From CAZGAQ01 sp964523405 (GTDB lineage: Bacteria; Planctomycetota; Phycisphaerae; UBA1845; Fen-1342), in NCBI GenBank assembly GCA_964523405.1, contig CAZGAQ010000004.1, positions 62,001 through 126,000 of the forward strand: a DNA stretch of 64,000 nucleotides, given 5' to 3'. The notes beneath the pieces are model-generated. The model was not told where the DNA came from and did not search any database. It worked only from the letters and a program-made list of their open reading frames with translations. Of this stretch, positions 45,969-53,316 are shown in pieces. A program made the translations under genes and the position numbers. Numbering within the stretch: position 1 is the stretch's first letter; each line of letters opens with the position of its first letter.

Positions 45969-48015
45969 CGACCGCTTCCTTTGCAGCCCCGTTGCCGCCC
46001 AAAGCCGCCCGCAACTGCTGCCGCAGCGGCTCCGCCTCCGGCCGCGGCGGTCCGCTGTCCACCGCCTGCGCCCCGAGCTTCTCCGACAGCAGCATCGTCA
46101 GCAGCGTCTCCAGCACTCCGCTGCCGCCGGGCCCCTTACCGTTGCCGCCAGACTGCCCAACCACGACGCGCGGCACGACGTCGACCCGCGCCGTCTCGAT
46201 CGCCTGCGCGAATCGCGCCAGCACCTGCTGCGTGAGCTGGAACTGTGGACCGCCGTACGCCCGCACCTGCTCGTCGATCGCAATCGCCTGCGCCACGCCG
46301 ACGCGCGCCGTCTTGTCCGCTTCGGCCTCGCCGGTCGCACGGATGCGCGCGGCCTCGGCCTCCGCCAGCGTGCGGTTGCGGGCCGCCTCCGCTTCCGCCA
46401 GCGCCCGCATCTGCGCCGCCTGCTGTAGCGCCCGCTGGTACTCCGCCTTGCCCTGGTTCTCCTGCACCTGGATCGACAGCTCGCTCTCCGTCAGCAGTTG
46501 CTGCTGCCGCGCGCGGGCCTCCGCCTCGCGCAGCTCGCGCTCCTTCACCGCCGCGGTCTCCTGCCGCCCGTACGTCTCCACCTGCTCCAGCGCGATCTGC
46601 CGCGTACGGAGCTGCGTGAGAATGTCCTCGATCCGCTTGTCTCCGGCCGACGACGTCGGCGTGCCGATTAGCACCTCTTCGAGCTCCAGGTTGTAGTGCG
46701 CGAACTTCTCCTGCATCTCCTCGCTAGACAGCTTCTGGATCACGGCGCGGTCCTGCAAAAGCTGGATCAGCGTGCGCGTCTGCCCGATGTTCTTGAAGTA
46801 CGCCGAGACCATCGGGTCCAGCGTCTGCTCGACCAGTTTCTTCACGTCGCCGAACCGCTGAATCACCAGGGGGGCCTTGCGATAGTCAATGTGCACGACC
46901 ACCGACAGCGGCAACGACGGCTCGAACGCGTCCTTGGTGATCAGCGAAACCTCGCTCAGATTCTCGTCATACCGATGCACGCCGCTCTCACTGCGGATCC
47001 ACTTCAGGATGAAGTTCGTCGTCGGCACCACGATCACCTTGCCCGCGTACGTGTTGAAGGCGTACTTGCCCGGCAAGAGCGCCTCGTTCCAAACCCCGCG
47101 CTGCCCGCGCTTCACCAGCTCGCCGTGCTTGTAGTCCACGCCGGACAGGTCCGCGCCAACTTCGCCGGTGTACGACACCACCACACCGACATAGCCCACG
47201 TCCACGACCGTCTTCGGGATCATCTCCACGGTTGCGAACAGCCGGTTCAGGTAATACGTCCCTTCCACCAGCACCTGGAGCTGCCGCCCACGCCGCCCGC
47301 CCGCCGCCAGGAAGCGCTCGCACTCCTGAAAGTTGTTGTGAAACGTCTCGCCGCACGTCGGATCGCTGCCCACGACCGGCGCAATGATCTCGCCGTCCGG
47401 CAGCGCCGGCCCATCGTGGACCGTCACCACGCCCACGAGGTCATCCGTGCCCTTGATCACCACCGGCGCGAAACCCTCGCGCTCGCCGATCTCCGCGGCC
47501 ATGTTCTGGAACAGCGCCTTGTCGTCGTGCCCCAGCGGCAGGAAGTACACCTGCTCATCCGTGATCACCACGAACTGCGCCAGGTTCACCGCATACGTGC
47601 CTTCGCGCAGGACCTTGCGTTGCGGTCCGCGCTGCCCGCCGCGCGTCAGAAAGTCGCGCACATCCTCGAAGTTGCCGGCCTCGACGTTGCCCGCCAAGGC
47701 CTGCGTCGGCGGCAGCGGCCGCCCGTCGCGCGCGAACACGTATCCGATCTGGCCCTGCGGAATCGTGACCAGCGGCACAATGTGCACCTTGTACTGCAGC
47801 GGCGTCAGGAAGTGCACGCCGCCGCGCAGCACGTCCGGTTGAAAACCGGCTTCGCCGTCCAGCGCGATCAGACCACTGCGCACTGAGCCGCCGCGGCTCC
47901 AGCGCTTCTCCACAATGCCCGCGCGCTTGTTCGGGATGTACCGAATGCCCGACAAGAGCACGCCGCCCGCTAGCACAGCCGCCGCGAACACCACGAATTG
48001 TGTGACACTGAACAT
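45952..48015 (-). CDS. SPFH/band 7 (flotillin-like) membrane protein
   Basis: A 687-residue scaffold of the SPFH superfamily. ATG 48015 has AGGAG five bases upstream. One N-terminal membrane helix (VVFAAAVLAGGVLLSG), then the band 7 region, here with two stretches around IPNKRAGIVEKRW and EMIPKTVVDVGYVGVVVSYTGE, ending near FGDVKKLVEQTLDPMVSAYFKNIG. A long coiled coil follows (QRALQQAAQMRALAEAEA, residues 510-590, rich in Ala/Glu/Arg), then VGVAQAIAIDEQ and a Gly-rich C-terminus. Such proteins form large membrane microdomain cages. A zinc-ribbon gene overlaps its 3' end. The 585-base leader contains a probable c-di-AMP riboswitch, so expression is likely controlled by that nucleotide. Confidence 0.93.
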   Translation of the reverse strand: MFSVTQFVVFAAAVLAGGVLLSGIRYIPNKRAGIVEKRWSRGGSVRSGLIALDGEAGFQPDVLRGGVHFLTPLQYKVHIVPLVTIPQGQIGYVFARDGRPLPPTQALAGNVEAGNFEDVRDFLTRGGQRGPQRKVLREGTYAVNLAQFVVITDEQVYFLPLGHDDKALFQNMAAEIGEREGFAPVVIKGTDDLVGVVTVHDGPALPDGEIIAPVVGSDPTCGETFHNNFQECERFLAAGGRRGRQLQVLVEGTYYLNRLFATVEMIPKTVVDVGYVGVVVSYTGEVGADLSGVDYKHGELVKRGQRGVWNEALLPGKYAFNTYAGKVIVVPTTNFILKWIRSESGVHRYDENLSEVSLITKDAFEPSLPLSVVVHIDYRKAPLVIQRFGDVKKLVEQTLDPMVSAYFKNIGQTRTLIQLLQDRAVIQKLSSEEMQEKFAHYNLELEEVLIGTPTSSAGDKRIEDILTQLRTRQIALEQVETYGRQETAAVKERELREAEARARQQQLLTESELSIQVQENQGKAEYQRALQQAAQMRALAEAEAARNRTLAEAEAARIRATGEAEADKTARVGVAQAIAIDEQVRAYGGPQFQLTQQVLARFAQAIETARVDVVPRVVVGQSGGNGKGPGGSGVLETLLTMLLSEKLGAQAVDSGPPRPEAEPLRQQLRAALGGNGAAKEAVDAARV

Positions 48016-48129
48016 GCTATTCTCCTGCCCTCGCCACACGCCCCGCGAAAACGCGGGTGTAGACGTTCTCCAGCGGCCCCGCTCGGCCGGCAGCGCAGAC
48101 GCGCAACCGTTCGTTCGGCTGACGCGTCC

Positions 48130-48198
48130 GTGTGCCACTGCTGTGTCAGCAGTGGCTTGAGGCGGTCGATCTCCACTGCTCACAGAGCAAGGGCACAC
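48130..48198. repeat. GCCACTGCT-family repeat, forward-reverse pair
   Basis: Perfect 9-bp hairpin GCCACTGCT (48134-48142), GTGTC, AGCAGTGGC (48148-48156) preceded by GTGT; then an inverted half-unit CTGCTCACAGAGCA...GCACAC (48176-48198). Same two-unit layout as 2047-2120. It lies between the riboswitch and the SPFH gene. Confidence 0.8.
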
Positions 48199-48248
48199 GA
48201 CCGCACGCCGCACCGTTCAGGCTGAAACGGATCGTCCGGCCGGCAAGC

Positions 48249-48290
48249 GGGCAGCGCGGTTGTGAGCGTGTGGTCTCACCCGCGCTGCCC
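48249..48290 (-). terminator. long GC-rich hairpin in the SPFH leader
   Basis: GGGCAGCGCGG (48249-48259) pairs with CCGCGCTGCCC (48280-48290), and GTGAG (48262-48266) with CTCAC (48275-48279). A 16-bp two-part stem with a two-base bulge. Downstream on the minus strand there is no clear U tract, so it could be a weak terminator or a regulatory expression platform for the riboswitch. Confidence 0.45.
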
Positions 48291-48437
48291 GTCGCGACCG
48301 ACGCGCCCTAGCGCGCGACGAACTCGCCGCAGCGAAACGCCGGACTTTGAGGAGAGAACAATCGGTCGCGCGCTTCGCCGCTAGCCAGCGGTTATGGGGG
48401 GGAAGTCCCAGAGGAATGCATGGCGTGACTCCAGCGT

Positions 48438-48584
48438 GTAGCCTACGAGGTTAGCTGACGGGCTCGACGGCGCTGAATCCGCGTCCACCGCACTGGTGGA
48501 TTCGCCCCTGCGACGGCTCAGACTGCGGCCGCCGCGTTGGTTTCCCCGTTGCCGCGGATATCGTTCCCCGCGGCATTCGGCTGT
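48438..48584 (-). ncRNA. cyclic di-AMP riboswitch (ydaO-yuaA class)
   Basis: Read on the minus strand from the start point near 48599, the leader contains, in the class order: AGCCGAAT (48575-48582), a GC hairpin, GGGGAAACCAA (48537-48547), GGGGCGAATCC (48498-48508), a small hairpin (CCACC/GGTGG), and GAGCCCGTCAGCTAACCTCG ending with TAGGC (48440-48465). These are the sequence blocks that distinguish the ydaO-yuaA family. That family senses cyclic di-AMP and usually turns genes off, often ones for cell-wall and ion homeostasis. The core begins about 15 bases after the predicted start. Downstream is the SPFH gene. I could not run a covariance model; boundaries are approximate. Confidence 0.9.
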
Positions 48585-48605
48585 ATTTTCCAGCTATAAC
48601 GCGAA

Positions 48606-48634
48606 AGTATAGCACACAATCGCGGCACCGTCAA
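48606..48634 (-). promoter_or_regulatory. strong extended -10 promoter for the riboswitch-SPFH transcript
   Basis: On the minus strand: -35 TTGACG (48629-48634), 17-base spacer, extended -10 TGCTATACT (48606-48614). Best promoter in the window. Start expected near 48599, leaving a 585-base leader. Confidence 0.85.
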
Positions 48635-48665
48635 AAAACCGCGCCGCGCGTCCGGAAACACCCCC

Positions 48666-49604
48666 TCACACTCGCGGCGTACCGCTCTCGGCGGCCGCTA
48701 CCGTCGTCCGTGTTTCTTTTCCGCGACGCAAACACAGCCACAATCCAACCCCCCAAATCACGATCCATCCGCCCGCCATGGTGAACGCCAATAGACGGAC
48801 CTTCTGCATTGTTGTCCCCGCACCCGCGAGGCTCACCGTGCCCGTCTGGCTCCCGCTCGCGACGCTGCTGAATTCGCTGCCCGTACGGACGCTCGCCAGC
48901 GAGCCTTGCCCCGCTCCCCGTACTAGCTTGTCCAGGTAAGCAATCTCCTGCTGCACCCGGCCGTCGTTCGGATCAACCCCCACCGACGCCATCCACTCCG
49001 CCAGCACATCCGGTCCAAACGGATCTTCGTGCACCTCGCCCTTGGGCGTCACCCACCGACTGGTCAGCGCGGCAGGATCCACGGCGAGCGCGGGTGCTTG
49101 CCCGTGCGGTGCCGCCAGTCCCAGCTGCACGTCCTGCACCGCCCCTCGCGCCCCGCTCCGACCCGCCCCGCTGGTCTGCGTAGACGTCCCAACCAACTCC
49201 ACCGACGTGTACGCCTCCGACGCCGGATTGCTCAGCGTCACCGTCGTCGTCACTGTGGCGACCGTTGGCGCAGAAGCAACGATCGGCCTGGCCGCGAGCA
49301 TGAACCCCGGAATCGGCAGCACCACCAACCACAACACCGACCAAACTACCGCCCACCCAACGCGCCCCCAACTGCCCCCGGTCCTCGGCATCACGATCCC
49401 CACCTCGCGCAGATCCGACCCGCACTCCGGACACGTGAACGTCGGCAGCCCCGCCACCGCGTACCCGCACTTGCCACACGACGGCCGCGTCACGCCCGCC
49501 TTCCCCCGTCGCACCACCAGTAGGGCGAGCACCGCCACGAGCACCACCGCCACGCCCAGGCACAGCAGCCAGCTCACTGCCATCCCGATTCCTCCGCTCG
49601 ACAT
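48666..49604 (-). CDS. zinc-ribbon two-helix membrane protein, paralogue B
   Basis: A 312-residue protein. N-terminal membrane helix (WLLCLGVAVVLVAVLALLVV), zinc ribbon CGKCGYAVAGLP with CPECG, a second membrane helix (VVWSVLWLVVLPIPGFML), then a 150-residue exported region with a Ser/Thr-rich beta part and VGVDPNDGRVQQEIAYLDKL, and a C-terminal membrane helix (IVIWGVGLWLCLR). It is clearly a duplicate of the gene just upstream (49628-50533), from which it is separated by 23 bases; the head, ribbon and VGVDP block are most conserved. Function unknown; zinc-bound sensor or assembly factor is speculation. Confidence 0.85.
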   Translation of the reverse strand: MSSGGIGMAVSWLLCLGVAVVLVAVLALLVVRRGKAGVTRPSCGKCGYAVAGLPTFTCPECGSDLREVGIVMPRTGGSWGRVGWAVVWSVLWLVVLPIPGFMLAARPIVASAPTVATVTTTVTLSNPASEAYTSVELVGTSTQTSGAGRSGARGAVQDVQLGLAAPHGQAPALAVDPAALTSRWVTPKGEVHEDPFGPDVLAEWMASVGVDPNDGRVQQEIAYLDKLVRGAGQGSLASVRTGSEFSSVASGSQTGTVSLAGAGTTMQKVRLLAFTMAGGWIVIWGVGLWLCLRRGKETRTTVAAAESGTPRV

Positions 49605-49627
49605 CGCACGCCCAGAAAAGCTCGCCG

Positions 49628-50533
49628 TTACGCCTGCGCCGCCTCACCGCCAGCCAGTGGCGTCTCCGGTCCCTTCGCCTTCTTCCGCCGCAGGCACCAC
49701 CACAACCCCGCCACCCACAGTGCGAACCAGAACACAGAGAACAACAGCGTGACGGCCTTCGCACCTGGCGCCGGAACGTAGTTGATGTGCGAACTCGGAC
49801 TAACCACGCCAAATGGCCCAGTGACGCCGGCCTGCGGCAGCAAACCGTTACCGGCCCCGCGCACTAGCTTGTCCAGGTACGCAATCTCCGCCTGGACCTG
49901 CACATCATCCGGATCAACCCCCACCGACGCCATCCACTCCCCCAGCACCACCGGCGTGAGTGGCCCTTGCCGAAGTTGGTCCTGCGGCGGCGTCCACCGA
50001 CTGGCCAGCGACATCCCGTCCACCACGAGCGCCGGCGTTCCCCCACCAGGAGCTGTCAGCGTCAGCGAAACGGTCTGCATCGGAAATCCGCTACGGCGCT
50101 GCGCCGCCCATCCGGTGCCGCTTCCGGTCGCCGTGACCGTAATGGAGTGGTATGCGCCCGACGACGCTGCGGCCAGCGTCACCGTATCCGTGCGGGTCGC
50201 CACCATCGGCAACCCCGCCGTCAGCCCCAGCCGCGCCGTCAGCAGCATCGGAATCGGCAGCAGAATCGTCCACACCACCGCCCACGCCACACGCCGCAGT
50301 CCGTGGTCCGCCTTCGGCATCACAATCCCCACCGCGCGCAAATCCGACCCGCACTCCGGACACGTGAACGTCGGCAACCCCTGCACCGCGTACCCGCACT
50401 TCCCGCACGCCGGCCGCGTCACGCCGGCCTTCGCCCGTCGCGCGATGAGCACCACAAGCACTGCCACCAGCACGACCGCCACGCCCAGGCACAGCAGCCA
50501 GTTTGCGGCCATCCCCAATCCTCCGCTCGACAT
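49628..50533 (-). CDS. zinc-ribbon two-helix membrane protein, paralogue A
   Basis: A 301-residue paralogue of the next gene: same head (SSGGLGMAANWLLCLG), ribbon CGKCGYAVQGLP with CPECGSDLR, second helix (WAVVWTILLPIPMLL), the VGVDPDDVQVQAEIAYLDKL block and a C-terminal helix (FWFALWVAGLWWCLR). ATG 50533 has AAGGAGGA seven bases upstream, a far better site than the paralogue's, so paralogue B may depend on read-through. The frame extended to 50710 would run through a repeat and is rejected. The middle exported domain has diverged faster than the ends. Confidence 0.87.
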   Translation of the reverse strand: MSSGGLGMAANWLLCLGVAVVLVAVLVVLIARRAKAGVTRPACGKCGYAVQGLPTFTCPECGSDLRAVGIVMPKADHGLRRVAWAVVWTILLPIPMLLTARLGLTAGLPMVATRTDTVTLAAASSGAYHSITVTATGSGTGWAAQRRSGFPMQTVSLTLTAPGGGTPALVVDGMSLASRWTPPQDQLRQGPLTPVVLGEWMASVGVDPDDVQVQAEIAYLDKLVRGAGNGLLPQAGVTGPFGVVSPSSHINYVPAPGAKAVTLLFSVFWFALWVAGLWWCLRRKKAKGPETPLAGGEAAQA

Positions 50534-50676
50534 CGCGAGTCCTCCTTCCGCGCCGGTATTCCCGCGCGCAGCCCAGCTATTCGACAACAGAAGGAGCCCG
50601 TAACCGCGCAGCATAGCCTCTGCCCCCCGCCCGACAATTCCAATTCCGCCCGCTTTCTGTATCCACCCGCGTGTGG

Positions 50677-50750
50677 CGTCAGGCATCCCTGCCTGACAGG
50701 CGCGTGACACCAGGCCTCCGCCGGCCCCGAGCGGATGCGAGCGGCGCCTG
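50677..50750. repeat. GTCAGGC-family palindromic repeat, full copy
   Basis: GTCAGGC (50678-50684), six-base loop, GCCTGAC (50691-50697), then AGGCCTCCGCCGGCCCCG and GCGGATGCGAG. Equivalent to 34389-34456. It lies between GH20 and paralogue A. Remaining bases to the next gene show only simple repeats (CAATCCCTTAATCCC near 50790). Confidence 0.65.
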
Positions 50751-50787
50751 AAGCTACAGCACCAACTCCACGCCTCCCCTCAATCGC

Positions 50788-52761
50788 TTAATCCCTCAAT
50801 CCCTTAATCCCTGCCTCGCCCGCCACCCGCCGCAACACCTTCACAACTTCCCGCAACTCCGCCTCCTTGTGCCGCGCCCGCCACGCTGCTTCGTACGGTT
50901 CGACGACGTCTTCGCACGCCCGCGCCAACTCCCGCAATTCCGCCCGCAGCGCCGCGTCCGCCGTCCCCTCCGCCGCCAACCGCTTCCCCAGCTGCAATCT
51001 CCGCCCCGCGAGCGCGTGCAGCCGCAGCGCCAGCGCCAATTCATCCCGATCCCGCGCCGCCTCGTCATCCACCGCCACAATCTGCCCCGCCGCCTCCGCG
51101 GCCGCCAACGCTGTCTCCTCCCACCGACGCAAACCCGCCTCATCAAACCGCGCCAGCGCCTCCAGCTCCGGTGCGAGCGGCGGCCCGGCCACCGGTGTCT
51201 CCGCAAACAGCGCCTCCGTCGGCGCCGCACTGCCCACCGGTAACGGCGGCGGAATCGCCAGCGGCGCGAAGAACGCCGGCCACACGCGCACCATGTCGCT
51301 CGCCGCAATCGCCGTGCGCCACGCCCCCACCGCCTGCGCCCCAGCCGCGCCCAACATCAACCCGGCAAACGCCGCGTCGAACTCCGCTCCCGCCGGCGTC
51401 GCCCCGTTCCACGCCACCGCCGCCCCCAGCGCCAGCGCATGCCACGAACACGACGGCGGACACACGTGCCCTTCGTCGCCCCAGTCTGTGTTCAGCAGCC
51501 CCGTCGCCCCATGCCGCCGTCCCGCCCCCGCAAACCGCCGAATGTTCGCCTCCGCGTTCACCAGGTCCGGCACAAACCGATTCCACGCCGAACTCCCCGG
51601 ACACACCATCGTCTCCAGCCCGGCCGCGCGGAACAGCCCTGTCCCCTCGTAATCATCATTCGCCCCGTACGCCCAGTTCAGCACCGTCGCGTCGCGCGGC
51701 ACCTCCGGCAGAATCTCCGGATAGTGCTTCACGACATCACCCCAGAACTGAACGCGCTTTCCCGCCCGCGCACACAGCTCGTGCAGCCACAGCAGATGCT
51801 CGAGGAACAGCCGCCCCGCACCGACTTCGTTCGCCCGCGCCTGCCCCCGTCCCTTCGCCAGATCAAACGTCTCATCGCACGAGACATTTACCTGGGCCGA
51901 CGAGAACAGCGGCAGATACTCCGCGTACATCGCCGCCAGCAGCTTCCGCGCCTCCGGATTCGTCGCGTCCAGCGTCAGCCCCCGCACGCGCTGCCGCCAC
52001 GTCAGCCGCTCCCACCCGCGCTCCACGCTGATCTCCGCCAGATGACGATACCGCGGCAGGCTCAGAATCCGCGCCATGTGCCCGAAACTCGCCAGCGACG
52101 GCACCAACTCGATCCGCCGCGCCGCACAGTACGCATCGAGCTCCCGAATTTCATCCGCCGTCAGCGGTGTGCGGCCCGCACTGATATCCGGATCGAATGC
52201 AAACGCAAACGTGTGCTCCGTGTAGAGCTGGAGCTGATTCACCTTCAACAGCGCCAGCCGGTCGACCAGCCGCTCCAGCGTCGCCAACGTCGGCACACGC
52301 CCGCGACTGATGTCGTACGAAACCCCGCGCACCGCAAAGTCCGGCGCGTCCTCGATCTCCACGCACGGCCACACATCCCCGCAAAGCTGCAGAATCTGCG
52401 CGAGCGTCTGCAGACCATGAGACACACCCGCCGCGGTGCGGCCAACCAGCTCGACGGCGTCGGGCACGATCCGTAGCGTGTAGCCCTGGGCGCGGGGCCC
52501 AGCCTGGTCAGCGGAAGCGCGCGCGCTGTCAGCAGCCGCGTCCACGCGGATGCGCAACGGGCACACACCGGGTGCCCCCTTGGCCGCCTCGCCACAACGC
52601 ACGCCGCGCGCGGAACACTGTTTCCGGAAGCGCTCCAGGGCCGCACGTTCCGCCGCCGGCAAGTCCACGGCGCATTGCAGGACCAGTCCGTGCCGCACGA
52701 GCAGGGTTCGGGAGAAGTAGCGCACTTGGCGCGGCGGCGGCAACAGTTTCAGCGGCGACAT
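50788..52761 (-). CDS. glycoside hydrolase family 20-like protein
   Basis: A 657-residue protein similar to beta-N-acetylhexosaminidases. N-terminal GH20b-type domain (YTLRIVPDAVELVGRTAAGVSHGLQTL, cited by TAAGVSHGLQTLAQ), then the barrel: RGVSYDISRGRVPTL, VNQLQLYTEHTFAF, ELVPSLASFGHM and the catalytic pair region VNVSCDETFDL (Asp-Glu near 294). Ordinary GH20 enzymes read HxGGDE here; the Cys form is unusual but the Asp-Glu pair remains. WGDVVKHYPEIL and LLNTDWGDEGH follow. No signal peptide is seen, so it may act on imported sugars. ATG 52761 follows GGGAGAG; a GTG at 52800 is less likely. Confidence 0.87.
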   Translation of the reverse strand: MSPLKLLPPPRQVRYFSRTLLVRHGLVLQCAVDLPAAERAALERFRKQCSARGVRCGEAAKGAPGVCPLRIRVDAAADSARASADQAGPRAQGYTLRIVPDAVELVGRTAAGVSHGLQTLAQILQLCGDVWPCVEIEDAPDFAVRGVSYDISRGRVPTLATLERLVDRLALLKVNQLQLYTEHTFAFAFDPDISAGRTPLTADEIRELDAYCAARRIELVPSLASFGHMARILSLPRYRHLAEISVERGWERLTWRQRVRGLTLDATNPEARKLLAAMYAEYLPLFSSAQVNVSCDETFDLAKGRGQARANEVGAGRLFLEHLLWLHELCARAGKRVQFWGDVVKHYPEILPEVPRDATVLNWAYGANDDYEGTGLFRAAGLETMVCPGSSAWNRFVPDLVNAEANIRRFAGAGRRHGATGLLNTDWGDEGHVCPPSCSWHALALGAAVAWNGATPAGAEFDAAFAGLMLGAAGAQAVGAWRTAIAASDMVRVWPAFFAPLAIPPPLPVGSAAPTEALFAETPVAGPPLAPELEALARFDEAGLRRWEETALAAAEAAGQIVAVDDEAARDRDELALALRLHALAGRRLQLGKRLAAEGTADAALRAELRELARACEDVVEPYEAAWRARHKEAELREVVKVLRRVAGEAGIKGLRD

Positions 52762-52972
52762 GAACTCTCCCGTCTGCGGCGCGCTGCGGCACACCGGCAC
52801 CGCAAACTCGGCGACACAGCGCGAGACGAGACACTACGCCACTTCGAACCAGTCAGCCACCGCGATTGTGTGGAGCGAGCGTCAGCATGATCTACACAGG
52901 AGCCACAACTTGGTTGCGACACCTGGGCGTGATTATCACAAGAAAAATACCCGCCCCGTCGTGCGGCTATGT

Positions 52973-53003
52973 AAACAGGATTGTTTATATCCTGTTTTTC
53001 TTT
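52973..53003. promoter_or_regulatory. A/T-rich palindrome followed by T tract
   Basis: AAACAGGAT (52973-52981), loop TGTTTAT, ATCCTGTTT (52989-52997), then TTCTTT. It has the form of either an operator dyad or an intrinsic terminator on the plus strand. No plus-strand gene ends before it, which favours operator or attenuator. Confidence 0.5.
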
Positions 53004-53117
53004 CCCGGCCATGCTACTGCAATTGCATTATTTAACTACACTTATGGCTGTATATTCAAAAAGACCGCAGGACGTATGTCCAAATCGCTGTGTAAACTGC
53101 GAGCCTGTATTGCGTTA

Positions 53118-53123
53118 TATAAT
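53118..53123 (+). promoter_or_regulatory. consensus -10 box upstream of the prepilin-like gene
   Basis: TATAAT within TTGCGTTATATAATCC, about 195 bases before the start codon at 53317. No convincing -35 at 17 bases. Confidence 0.45.
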
Positions 53124-53316
53124 CCTTGCGGTGTCACTTGGGCTTTGCTAAAGTCCTAGTGGCAGTGTACCTTGCGGGTTTGGCGGGCGTTGGAGCGCCG
53201 CGCGTATGGCCTCAATCTCGGCCACACGCACAGACGATCTGAACGGATAGGCACACAGGAGTGACCCGCCAGCGCCGTGAGTACCGGCACATCCAGGAAT
53301 GTGGAGCGAGAACCAA

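Larger units (their letters stand above)
48016..48665. other. 650-base leader region of the SPFH gene
   Basis: On the minus strand, in order of transcription: promoter (48606-48634), riboswitch (48438-48584), a long GC hairpin (48249-48290), a palindromic repeat pair (48130-48198) and the SPFH ribosome site. Short frames in it have no ribosome site and run through the repeat, so no gene is called. Confidence 0.7.
52762..53316. other. AT-rich intergenic island
   Basis: The stretch from about 52930 to 53160 is strongly AT-rich compared with the surrounding DNA. It holds a perfect 9-bp inverted repeat (52973-52997), a consensus TATAAT at 53118-53123, and no frame I accept. The divergent genes GH20 and the prepilin-like gene both could be controlled from here. 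Confidence 0.6.

Noticed and set aside
47970..48176. 68-residue minus-strand frame over the SPFH start and the palindromic repeat
   Set aside because: It is read through the repeat (LLTQQWHT) and overlaps the SPFH start out of frame; this phrase is a common false gene product of the repeat.
48438..48584. tmRNA or RNase P RNA as explanation of the structured leader
   Set aside because: No tRNA-like end, tag frame or conserved RNase P core; the ordered sequence blocks fit the c-di-AMP riboswitch instead.
50534..50710. N-terminal extension of paralogue A to 50710
   Set aside because: It would run through the GTCAGGC repeat; ATG 50533 has an excellent ribosome site and matches the paralogue's start.
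52866..53159. 97-residue plus-strand frame in the AT-rich island
   Set aside because: No ribosome site, no recognisable motif, and it spans the dyad and likely promoter.
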